In this document: positions 1 to 4,745 of the stretch, in pieces | Layout: the number at the start of each line of letters is the position of its first letter | How positions within the stretch are numbered: the first letter of the stretch is position 1 | Made by a program: the position numbers and the translations under genes | Assembly: GCA_015492195.1 (NCBI GenBank) | Contig: WGFP01000168.1 | Span: 1-5,449 of the forward strand | Direction: 5' to 3' | DNA length: 5,449 nucleotides | Source: Acidiferrobacterales bacterium | Lineage (GTDB): Bacteria; Pseudomonadota; Gammaproteobacteria; Acidiferrobacterales; Sulfurifustaceae | The notes under the pieces: model-generated | Told to the model about the DNA's origin: nothing | Database searches by the model: none | What the model saw: the letters and a program-made list of their open reading frames with translations, nothing else

Positions 1-324
1 AAACTCTTTTTCGATATCGTAGGCCTCTTCCACCAATACGCGCTGGACCAGCTGCCCGTTTTTGTTCGTTTGAGGTGTCACCAGCCGTGAACCGATCATC
101 TGATCCGAGAACTTCTGAACTTCCTCGATGGAACCGGCGAGCTTCACGCCGCCCGCCTTGCCGCGGCCGCCGGCATGAATCTGCGCCTTCACCACCCAAC
201 GCTTGCCGCCGATTTCATCGGCCACGGAGGCGGCGTGGCTGACGGTATGCGCCACGCGTCCCGCCGGAACGGGCACGTCGTAGCTTCTTAAAAGTTCCTT
301 TGTCTGATACTCGTGAATATTCAA
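1..324 (-). CDS. mtkA: Malate-CoA ligase (malate thiokinase) beta subunit, N-terminal part; alternatively succinyl-CoA synthetase beta subunit
   Basis: Only the first 108 codons are in the window; the gene continues past position 1. The product begins MNIHEYQTKELL, the usual opening of SucC/MtkA beta subunits, and residues 44-61 carry the ATP-grasp nucleotide-binding stretch VVKAQIHAGGRGKAGGVK. These cytoplasmic ligases couple ATP or GTP hydrolysis to CoA thioester formation on malate or succinate, together with an alpha subunit expected just downstream. The N-terminus alone cannot separate the two substrates. I prefer malate because mcl lies 62 bases upstream on the same strand, so the ligase product would be the lyase substrate, as in the serine cycle. 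The start is TTG at 324-322: the family alignment begins exactly there, a G-rich SD precedes it, and no ATG is available nearby. Family is near certain; the mtkA rather than sucC choice is an inference. Confidence 0.85.
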   Translation of the reverse strand, partial: MNIHEYQTKELLRSYDVPVPAGRVAHTVSHAASVADEIGGKRWVVKAQIHAGGRGKAGGVKLAGSIEEVQKFSDQMIGSRLVTPQTNKNGQLVQRVLVEEAYDIEKEF

Positions 325-328
325 ATTG

Positions 329-334
329 TCCCCC
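329..334 (-). promoter_or_regulatory. Ribosome binding site deciding the TTG start of mtkA
   Basis: On the minus strand GGGGGA sits four bases before the TTG codon at 324-322. It can pair with the anti-SD CCUCC core through one G-U. It supports the unusual TTG start that the protein homology also demands. The spacing is short, which together with TTG suggests modest initiation. Confidence 0.5.
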
Positions 335-386
335 AGCGCCCGCAAACGGTCAGGCCATCGACAAGGCGCGTATGATAAACGATTTT

Positions 387-1346
387 CTATCCTGAATTAA
401 TTTGATCGGCCTTATCGACCAGCACCTGGGCTTGACGAATGGAAGCGGCATCGATCAGGCGGCCGTCGAGCGAGACCGCTCCCTTGCCCTCCGTGGCCGC
501 CTGTTTCATGGCCTCGAGAATGCGGCGGGCGCGATCGACCTCTTTATCCGACGGCGTGAACACTTCCTTCGCCAGCGGAATCTGCGAGGGATGAATCGCC
601 CATTTGCCTTCGACGCCCAGGGCCGCGACCGAGCGCGCGACCGACAGATAGCCGTCCGGATCGGAAATATCGCCGAACGGCCCGTCGATCGGGCGCAGGC
701 CGTAGGCACGACAGGCGACCACCATGCGGGAAATCGCGTAATGCCATTGGTCCCCCCAATGGCGTTGCCGCTTGCCGTCGGCATCCGGGTCCGTCAGCAC
801 GGCGTAATCGGGATTGGCGCCGCCCATGTGTGTCGTGCGCGCCTGCGTCGAAGCGGCATAGTCCGCCACGCCGAACACCATGGCCTCCAGCCGTTCCGGA
901 CAGGTCTGTGCGATTTGTTCGACATTGGCCATGCCCAGGGCGGTTTCAATCAACACGTGGAGATTGATCGGTTCAAGACCTTTGGCCGCCTCAATCTGCT
1001 CCAGCAGGGTTGAGACAAACAAAATGTCAGCGGGGGTGCCGACCTTGGGGATGAGAATCGTGTCCAGCTTGCTGCCCGCCTGTTCGACGACATCGACGAT
1101 GTCCCGGTAACAATAATGCGTATCCAGCCCGTTGATACGCACGGATACCGAACAGCGCGACCAGTCATAATTGTTCAGGGCGGCAATGACGTTTTTCCGC
1201 GCCTGTTCCTTATCATCGGGAGCGACGGCGTCCTCCAGATCCAGGAACACGACATCGGCGCCGGCGGTCGGCGCCTTCTCCAGCATGCGCGGATTACTTC
1301 CGGGTACCGCGAGCTCGCATCGATGTAATCGATTTCTGACTGCCAT
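387..1346 (-). CDS. mcl: L-malyl-CoA lyase (HpcH/HpaI aldolase, CitE-like family)
   Basis: This 319-residue cytoplasmic enzyme should cleave L-malyl-CoA to glyoxylate and acetyl-CoA, and in some bacteria also beta-methylmalyl-CoA. The whole length matches the serine-cycle lyase family: HRCELAVPGSNPRMLEK at the N-terminus, DVVFLDLEDAVAPDDKEQAR (31-50), RINGLDTHY (70-78), VLIETALGMANVE (131-143), FGVADYAAST (158-167), RPIDGPFGDISDPDGY (218-233), KWAIHPSQI (248-256) and SLDGRLID (292-299). By analogy with characterised lyases, Arg70 should contact substrate, Glu134 and Asp162 should bind Mg2+, and Asp299 in the C-terminal lid should act in catalysis. Length is typical and nothing is missing. The ATG at 1346 is preceded by AGGA six bases upstream; the stop is TAG. 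It leads a probable operon with mtkA, 62 bases downstream. A citramalyl-CoA lyase or citrate lyase beta chain is much less likely given these motifs. Confidence 0.95.
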   Translation of the reverse strand: MAVRNRLHRCELAVPGSNPRMLEKAPTAGADVVFLDLEDAVAPDDKEQARKNVIAALNNYDWSRCSVSVRINGLDTHYCYRDIVDVVEQAGSKLDTILIPKVGTPADILFVSTLLEQIEAAKGLEPINLHVLIETALGMANVEQIAQTCPERLEAMVFGVADYAASTQARTTHMGGANPDYAVLTDPDADGKRQRHWGDQWHYAISRMVVACRAYGLRPIDGPFGDISDPDGYLSVARSVAALGVEGKWAIHPSQIPLAKEVFTPSDKEVDRARRILEAMKQAATEGKGAVSLDGRLIDAASIRQAQVLVDKADQINSG

Positions 1347-1352
1347 AACCTG

Positions 1353-1356
1353 TCCT
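1353..1356 (-). promoter_or_regulatory. Ribosome binding site of mcl
   Basis: AGGA on the minus strand lies six bases before the mcl ATG (1346-1344), ordinary spacing. It fixes the annotated start, which also agrees with the N-terminal family alignment. Confidence 0.6.
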
Positions 1357-1676
1357 GTTGATCAAAAACTTATTGCCGGGGGAAATAAAGATGGTGTATT
1401 CGTTTTCTTTTTATTGTGAGGCATATGGGCGGGTAAGATTAGCCCAGCGAATCGAATCGAACAACCTTTGACCACGGCGCTACCCACATTACTTTCGCTA
1501 TACCGCCGTTATCTCACTGATTATTTAGGGCATTTATGTCCTTGACGAATCGCTCTGCAAGACGGTGGCCGGGCGCGGCCCGACTTCGATTTCAAATCAT
1601 TAATGAGAACAATTTCTTGCAACATATCGGCAATCACCGTTTTCGGCTCCGATTTATTCTGGGCCCCCGATCTATC

Positions 1677-1705
1677 CTGACCTGATTTCGGAGTTTTGGT
1701 ACAGT
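1677..1705 (+). promoter_or_regulatory. Candidate extended -10 sigma-70 promoter of the exported hydrolase-fold gene
   Basis: CTGACC (1677-1682) and TACAGT (1700-1705) are separated by 17 bases, and TG plus one base (1697-1699) precedes the -10, giving an extended -10 form. Each hexamer matches four of six consensus bases. Transcription would start near 1712, giving a leader of about 50 bases before the ATG at 1762. This is a motif reading only. Confidence 0.35.
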
Positions 1706-1731
1706 AGCGACCTCGGTTGCACCAACTCCGA
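1688..1731. repeat. Imperfect dyad overlapping the candidate promoter (operator or leader hairpin)
   Basis: TCGGAGTT (1688-1695) is the exact inverse of AACTCCGA (1724-1731). Beyond a two-base bulge (1696-1697), GGT (1698-1700) pairs with ACC (1721-1723). Inside the loop GCGAC (1707-1711) can pair with GTTGC (1716-1720), one pair being G-U, closing on a CTCG tetraloop. The left arm lies in the promoter spacer and the right arm just after the predicted transcript start. That favours a DNA operator; if transcription starts further upstream it could instead be an RNA hairpin ahead of the ribosome binding site. Confidence 0.45.
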
Positions 1732-1746
1732 GAGGCTTAATAACAC

Positions 1747-1753
1747 GAGGAGA
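1747..1753 (+). promoter_or_regulatory. Ribosome binding site of the exported hydrolase-fold gene
   Basis: GAGGAGA lies eight bases before the ATG at 1762. It is the strongest Shine-Dalgarno in the window and implies efficient translation. Confidence 0.75.
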
Positions 1754-1761
1754 ATATAACA

Positions 1762-2664
1762 ATGTGGCGATTCGTCCTTGTATTTTCGCTTCTCACGTTC
1801 CCTGTCTCTGCAACGGCGGAGACCTGGGGCTACACCTACGACAAGCCCTGGACCCGATACCTGTATCCGCAGGACGAGAAAAAATGGTGGTGGGACGACG
1901 CCTGGTGGGATGAGGGAAAGCTCGAGGTGCCGGTCAACCATGAAGTCATCATGGAAAAAATCTCTTATCAAAGCGGCGACACCGAGGTGCCCGCTTATCT
2001 GTTCCGGCCCAAAGACGGCAAAAAGTATCCCGGCGTGCTGTTCCAACACGGCCGGCGCGGCCTGGATGAACTGACGCTGCTGCATCCCAAGCGGCTTGCC
2101 GCGCGCGGCTTTGTGGTCCTGGCGCCGGATCTGTGGTTCGCCCGTTTTATCGACAAGTACCCCATCGAACACGACTACGTGGTTGAAGAGGATGCCGCGC
2201 GCGGTATCGAGTTCTTGCTGACCATTCCCTATGTCAAAGGCAAAAAGATCTGCACGGTCTCTCACACCCGCGGCGGATACATCACGCTGAAAGCCCTGGT
2301 AACGTACAAAAAACAGGAAAAAGAGGTCGCCTGTTGGGTGTCGTACTATCCGCACATGCAAGACCCCAACGCGGCGGAGCCGATGCAGCTCTACAAGTAC
2401 GCACCGGAGGCGGAGGATCTCAAGGTCCCGGTGCTGATGTTTCTCGGCGAATTCGAACAGTTTAACCGGCTTCGGCCGATCATGTACGTTTACGATACGC
2501 TGAAACAGAAGGGCCGGGACGTGAAGCTCATCGTCTATCCCGGCGTCGGCCGGGCGTTCGACTTCCGGCCGCCCCACGTGCGCACCTTCGCCGACGACCT
2601 GGCCGCCAAGGACGCTATGCAACGCACGGCCAAGTTCCTGCGCAAACACCTCGAAAAGAAGTAA
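1762..2664 (+). CDS. Exported dienelactone-hydrolase-like alpha/beta fold protein with substituted catalytic triad
   Basis: The product has 300 residues. Residues 1-19 form a Sec signal peptide (Trp-Arg, hydrophobic core, ATA before Glu20), so it should be periplasmic or secreted. A mature N-terminal stretch rich in Trp and Asp follows (KWWWDDAWWDEG, 41-52), then a dienelactone-hydrolase-type fold: VPAYLFRPKDGKKYPGVLF (76-94), HGRRG (96-100, oxyanion-loop region), LAARGFVVLAPDLW (112-125), the nucleophile elbow SHTRGG (167-172), VPVLMFLGEFEQF (222-234) and VYPGVGRAFDFRPP (258-271). In active relatives these last three sites read roughly G-x-S/C-x-G, G-E-x-D and G-H-x-F. Here they read Thr169, Glu232 and Arg264, so Ser/Cys, Asp and His are all replaced. 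The fold looks intact and the reading frame undamaged, so I infer a non-hydrolytic binding protein or an enzyme with altered chemistry. It is monocistronic, with a strong ribosome binding site. Substrate unknown. Confidence 0.85.
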   Translation: MWRFVLVFSLLTFPVSATAETWGYTYDKPWTRYLYPQDEKKWWWDDAWWDEGKLEVPVNHEVIMEKISYQSGDTEVPAYLFRPKDGKKYPGVLFQHGRRGLDELTLLHPKRLAARGFVVLAPDLWFARFIDKYPIEHDYVVEEDAARGIEFLLTIPYVKGKKICTVSHTRGGYITLKALVTYKKQEKEVACWVSYYPHMQDPNAAEPMQLYKYAPEAEDLKVPVLMFLGEFEQFNRLRPIMYVYDTLKQKGRDVKLIVYPGVGRAFDFRPPHVRTFADDLAAKDAMQRTAKFLRKHLEKK

Positions 2665-2690
2665 ACAAGAAATAATCGAATCAACAAGTA

Positions 2691-2775
2691 ATGCGAGGGT
2701 TTAACTAGAACCTATCCCGTTTGCGCTCATGCGTTCGGTCTGGGGCGGCCGTATTTCTTGAAGAATACCTCGCAT
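2691..2775. repeat. Widely spaced 8-base inverted repeat
   Basis: ATGCGAGG (2691-2698) and CCTCGCAT (2768-2775) are perfect inverses bounding an 85-base segment downstream of the exported hydrolase-fold gene. The outer flanks are loosely similar (CAAGTA and CAAGAA). It could be the ends of a tiny mobile remnant, but eight-base pairs at this distance are expected several times by chance in a window of this size. Confidence 0.15.
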
Positions 2776-2880
2776 CAAGAATAAATCCGTCCCGGTTTTT
2801 TTGATGAGCCTGAGAATTTTGGGGTCGCCGATCCGGTAATAAGCCTTGCCGGCGTCCTTGCAGGAAGCGACGTCGCGTCA
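2701..2880 (-). pseudogene. Probable remnant of an ArsR-type winged-helix regulator (wing and C-terminus only)
   Basis: The minus strand is open for 58 codons between a TGA at 2880-2878 and a TAA at 2703-2701. The conceptual product contains CKDAGKAYYRIGDPKILRLI (residues 6-25), which resembles the wing and last helix of ArsR-family repressors, where a basic-Gly-Lys-x-x-Tyr-Tyr-Arg/Ser pattern is followed by Asp-Pro and a hydrophobic helix. The helix-turn-helix that should precede it is absent: the upstream TGA and then the stop codon of the neighbouring gene at 2888 come immediately before. No start codon with a ribosome binding site fits. The tail after about residue 45 looks random. I read it as the stump left by a deletion or insertion that brought the 2888-3523 gene in. 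The resemblance rests on about 20 residues, so a chance open frame remains possible. Confidence 0.35.
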
Positions 2881-2887
2881 ATACACA

Positions 2888-3523
2888 TCACGTATCAGGC
2901 CACAGGTCCCGACCGCAGCACATACAAAACGGCTTGGGCGCGCCCGGCGGCTTGGGCGCGCCCGGTGAACACTTAGGGCAGGCTGTCACCACCCGCGTCC
3001 CCGGCGCGGCAAGCGCATCAAGGTCGCTTTCCAGGAGCGCCGAGACATCGATATGACAGACGTTCGGCTCGCGCAGAAGGAGCTTATAGAGCCCGTGCGG
3101 CGTCCATACCCAGTACGGGCGTCCGAGGAGGTAAGAGGCAAGAGCCGCGCAGTTCATCCAGCCGCGTATCTGGCTGCCCTGCCCGGGGATGGCTTCGCGC
3201 ACGAGCAGCACGTCGCCGCGGGCGCCCCAGATGAGAAACTTTCTTGCCTGCTCCGAGGTGATCGTGGCCGTCAGCAGACGATGCCACCACGGTTCAAAGA
3301 GGGTCCATTTGCCCTTCTCCGCCGGGCGCATGGCGAAAACGTGCTTGTGGCGCTTGTGTACAAACGGATGCCACCATTGCTTCTTGAGTCCGGGCACAAA
3401 ACAAACGAACCAGCTCCCCGCTTCCAAGGTAACCGGGGATCCATCCTGATCCACCTTAAGCTCGACCACCTTTGGATCGTGCTCCCTTTGATCAATATGT
3501 TGCTTAAGTGGCGGCGCCGACAT
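2888..3523 (-). CDS. Orphan 211-residue protein with His...Asn-Cys core and C-terminal zinc ribbon
   Basis: I do not recognise a named family. The product is cytoplasmic by appearance, with no signal peptide or membrane segment. Residues 38-66 contain WFVCFVPGLKKQWWHPF and then HKRHKHVFAMRP, a His-rich strand-like segment. Residues 94-148 hold RKFLIWGARGDVLLVREA, GWMNCAALASYLLGRP and WTPHGLYKLLL, with Asn124-Cys125 at the start of a predicted helix. Phage and prophage proteins with a His segment followed by a Cys-helix, 'LLG' and 'TP.xLY' pattern come to mind, and the His-before-Asn-Cys order is that of circularly permuted NlpC/P60-like folds; both are inferences. The C-terminus has a CxxC...CxxCG zinc ribbon (Cys182, Cys185, Cys200, Cys203) whose two knuckles are separated by a duplicated GAPKPP linker. 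ATG at 3523; the ribosome binding site is a run of nine G. It stands alone, 185 bases from the upstream gene. Confidence 0.7.
   Translation of the reverse strand: MSAPPLKQHIDQREHDPKVVELKVDQDGSPVTLEAGSWFVCFVPGLKKQWWHPFVHKRHKHVFAMRPAEKGKWTLFEPWWHRLLTATITSEQARKFLIWGARGDVLLVREAIPGQGSQIRGWMNCAALASYLLGRPYWVWTPHGLYKLLLREPNVCHIDVSALLESDLDALAAPGTRVVTACPKCSPGAPKPPGAPKPFCMCCGRDLWPDT
2931..2966. repeat. Two tandem 18-base units, each with a GGGCGCGCCC palindrome
   Basis: Positions 2931-2948 and 2949-2966 are identical except for the last base (C versus T). Each unit encodes six residues on the minus strand, giving the PGAPKP-PGAPKP linker between the two cysteine pairs of the zinc ribbon, and each contains the 10-base palindrome GGGCGCGCCC (2936-2945 and 2954-2963). 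In-frame duplication by slippage is the simplest origin, and copy number may vary between strains. Confidence 0.85.
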
Positions 3524-3532
3524 GGGTGGATT

Positions 3533-3541
3533 CCCCCCCCC
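3533..3541 (-). promoter_or_regulatory. Poly-G (nine G) tract acting as ribosome binding site of the 2888-3523 gene
   Basis: On the minus strand nine consecutive G lie nine bases before the ATG at 3523, and no other Shine-Dalgarno is visible. GGGGG can pair with the CCUCC of 16S rRNA with one G-U. A homopolymer of this length can slip during replication, which would change SD length and spacing. Confidence 0.5.
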
Positions 3542-3624
3542 TTATTCACATCCACGAAACTGAATGTGTAAAACACGCGACTTGCGTAAAACGAGAAGCA
3601 AACAATCCGAAACAATAAAAAAAT

Positions 3625-3653
3625 AAATTACCACTCCGCCCACCTCACATCAA
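3625..3653 (-). promoter_or_regulatory. Candidate sigma-70 promoter of the 2888-3523 gene
   Basis: On the minus strand TTGATG (3653-3648) and TAATTT (3630-3625) are spaced 17 bases apart. The -35 matches four of six consensus bases and the -10 three of six, followed by a very AT-rich stretch (3606-3630) that would melt easily. Transcription would start near 3618, leaving a leader of about 95 bases. Motif reading only. Confidence 0.3.
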
Positions 3654-3702
3654 CGGCACATCTCGCTGCATCAATGATGCTTGTACCAATACGGGTGATG
3701 CA
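3648..3702. repeat. Cluster of CATCA/TGATG motifs upstream of the 2888-3523 promoter
   Basis: GCATCA-A-TGATGC (3668-3680) is a 13-base near palindrome with six-base arms. TGCATCA (3667-3673) is also a perfect inverse of TGATGCA (3696-3702), and CATCAA recurs at 3648-3653 and 3669-3674, 21 bases apart, about two helical turns. The cluster lies between the end of the upstream alpha/beta hydrolase gene and the candidate -35. It could be an operator or the base of a transcript-end hairpin; there is no T-tract for an intrinsic terminator. Confidence 0.3.
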
Positions 3703-3708
3703 TTTTGA

Positions 3709-4578
3709 TCATGGGCGCATGTCGGCAAGGACGGCGTCGAGGTGACGAACGATCAACGAGAGATGGCCTTCGTCCTGCAGGTAATGGGTCTCGCGGTGCG
3801 GCAACGCCGCCGCCAGTTGCCGGGCAATTCCCGTAGGCACGACGTTGTCGGCCAATCCCTGCCAAATCCGCACCGGCATAGACACCTCCTGTAACTTGAA
3901 GTCCCATGGCCGTGCCAGCAACGTCAGCTCCCACGCGACCCCGCGTCCGCCCTGGCGCAGCGCCTCGGCCGTGCTCTCGGCGAACAACGTGCGGTAAGCC
4001 GTGTCGGTAAGCACTCCGCGGTCCGCCGGGGGCGCACCGACCATCATGTGCGCGAGGTAACGTTCCGGATGCCTGCGAACCAGCCGCGCGGCCACGCCAA
4101 CGGCAAGATGCGCCAGCGGCGGCAGGCGTGCAGCCAAAACCAGCGCCAGCCGGTTCAACGCAGGCATACCTTTCGTAAGATCCGTCCGAGTGAGCGGTCC
4201 CATCGCGCCGACAAGGGCCACACTGTTGAGACGTTCAGGAATCCGAGCCGCACAAGCAAGGGCATAGGGACCGCCGCCGGAAACCCCGACGACGGCAAAG
4301 CGTTCCAGCGCAAACTGATCCGCAAGCCGGGCCACGTCCGCGGCCCAGGCGCCGATTGTACGGCCGGGCTGGAAAGTCGACGCGCCGATGCCGGGACGAT
4401 CAGGCGCAAACAGCCGCAGACCGAGGCGTTGCGCGGCATCCGCCGCGAGGCGGCCCTCCAGGCGGGAACCCGGAAAGCCGTGAAAGTACAACACCGGCGC
4501 GCCATTCGGGTCGCCCAGCGCCAGACAAGCAAGGGTGCGCCCATCCTCGAGCCGTATGCGGTGCTCCGTCTCCGTCAC
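3709..4578 (-). CDS. Alpha/beta hydrolase with intact Ser-Asp-His triad
   Basis: A standard single-domain alpha/beta hydrolase. Numbering from the longest possible start (TTG at 4593), it has the oxyanion motif HGFPGS (38-43), APDRPGIGAS (63-72), the nucleophile elbow GVSGGGPYAL with Ser105 (103-112), a helical cap around residues 130-215, the acid in WQGLADNVVP (Asp249) and the base in DEGHLSL (His277). All three catalytic residues are present, so it should hydrolyse an ester, lactone, epoxide or similar bond; the substrate cannot be read from sequence. No signal peptide, hence cytoplasmic. No ATG is in frame. TTG 4593 and GTG 4590 lack a ribosome binding site, whereas GTG at 4578 has GGTGGG (4591-4586) seven bases upstream and gives the natural N-terminus TETEHRIRLEDGRTL, so I chose it (289 residues). 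It sits 167 bases after the patatin-like gene, beyond a putative terminator, so it is probably transcribed on its own. Confidence 0.9.
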   Translation of the reverse strand: MTETEHRIRLEDGRTLACLALGDPNGAPVLYFHGFPGSRLEGRLAADAAQRLGLRLFAPDRPGIGASTFQPGRTIGAWAADVARLADQFALERFAVVGVSGGGPYALACAARIPERLNSVALVGAMGPLTRTDLTKGMPALNRLALVLAARLPPLAHLAVGVAARLVRRHPERYLAHMMVGAPPADRGVLTDTAYRTLFAESTAEALRQGGRGVAWELTLLARPWDFKLQEVSMPVRIWQGLADNVVPTGIARQLAAALPHRETHYLQDEGHLSLIVRHLDAVLADMRP

Positions 4579-4675
4579 ATGTTTGCCCACCAAGCCATAT
4601 ATCGCTTCGATTTGGACGATCTCATCGCTGTGCCTTTCAGACGATCAAGTCGGGACAGTTTGCGCACAACCACTG

Positions 4676-4695
4676 TTCAATGATTAAAAATTGAA
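4676..4695. repeat. AT-rich inverted repeat upstream of the alpha/beta hydrolase gene
   Basis: TTCAAT (4676-4681) and ATTGAA (4690-4695) are perfect inverses around an eight-base AT-rich centre. It lies about 100 bases before the alpha/beta hydrolase start and directly after the putative terminator hairpin of the patatin-like gene. It could be an operator or an accessory terminator stem. Confidence 0.25.
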
Positions 4696-4733
4696 ACCGG
4701 GTAGTCCGCTGCACGAATGCAAGGGAACGGACT
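4685..4733 (-). terminator. Candidate terminator of the patatin-like gene
   Basis: Twelve bases after the TGA of the patatin-like gene, AGTCCG (4733-4728) pairs with CGGACT (4708-4703) on the minus strand. Inside, TGCA-TTCG-TGCA (4721-4710) forms a smaller stem with a TTCG loop. A T-rich tract (4690-4686, with further T at 4696-4694) follows, but about a dozen bases after the stem, later than in a strong intrinsic terminator. The hairpin is symmetric and could also act on the plus strand. Confidence 0.4.
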
Positions 4734-4745
4734 TAATTTAGTTAA

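Larger units (their letters stand above)
1347..1761. other. Divergent intergenic region between mcl and the exported hydrolase-fold gene
   Basis: These 415 bases hold no convincing gene. Visible items are the mcl ribosome binding site, a short tandem repeat of CGAAT (2.8 copies, 1448-1461), a small GC-rich dyad CGGGC-GCG-GCCCG (1570-1582), and the candidate promoter and larger dyad next to the plus-strand gene (1677-1731). A 34-codon open frame on the minus strand (1521-1625, ATG start) and a 25-codon one on the plus strand (1603-1680) look like chance. I found no good sigma-70 promoter for mcl; the best string, TTGTTC then TAATCT with 17 bases between on the minus strand, matches poorly. The length of the gap leaves room for regulatory sites for mcl. 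Confidence 0.6.

Noticed and set aside
1448..1475. GTTCGATTC on the minus strand, resembling a tRNA T-loop
   Set aside because: The T-stem needs several G-U pairs, and no acceptor, D-arm or anticodon stem can be drawn around it; the string comes from the CGAAT tandem repeat.
1521..1625. 34-codon minus-strand open frame with ATG start in the mcl upstream gap
   Set aside because: Only a weak GGTGA precedes it at eight bases, the product is low in recognisable structure, and the frame is short enough to be chance.
1603..1680. 25-codon plus-strand frame that could be a leader peptide upstream of the exported hydrolase-fold gene
   Set aside because: No ribosome binding site precedes the ATG, there is no run of a regulatory amino acid, and no attenuator hairpin with a T-tract follows.
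1672..2649. Long open frame (325 codons) antisense to the exported hydrolase-fold gene
   Set aside because: The plus-strand frame has a strong ribosome binding site, signal peptide and fold motifs; the antisense product has none and is a shadow of GC-rich codon use.
2785..2801. T-run on the plus strand (seven T after CCCGG) as an intrinsic terminator of the exported hydrolase-fold gene
   Set aside because: Only a three-pair stem can be drawn before the T-run, and it lies over 120 bases after the stop codon inside the regulator-like remnant.
3271..3615. Upstream TTG-initiated frame that reads into the poly-G tract
   Set aside because: It has no ribosome binding site and overlaps the orphan gene out of frame. 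It only matters if the tract changes length, so it is noted under the poly-G finding and not called as a gene.
4048..4683. 211-codon plus-strand frame antisense to the alpha/beta hydrolase
   Set aside because: It is basic, low-complexity and without motifs, and the opposite strand encodes a complete hydrolase with all catalytic residues.
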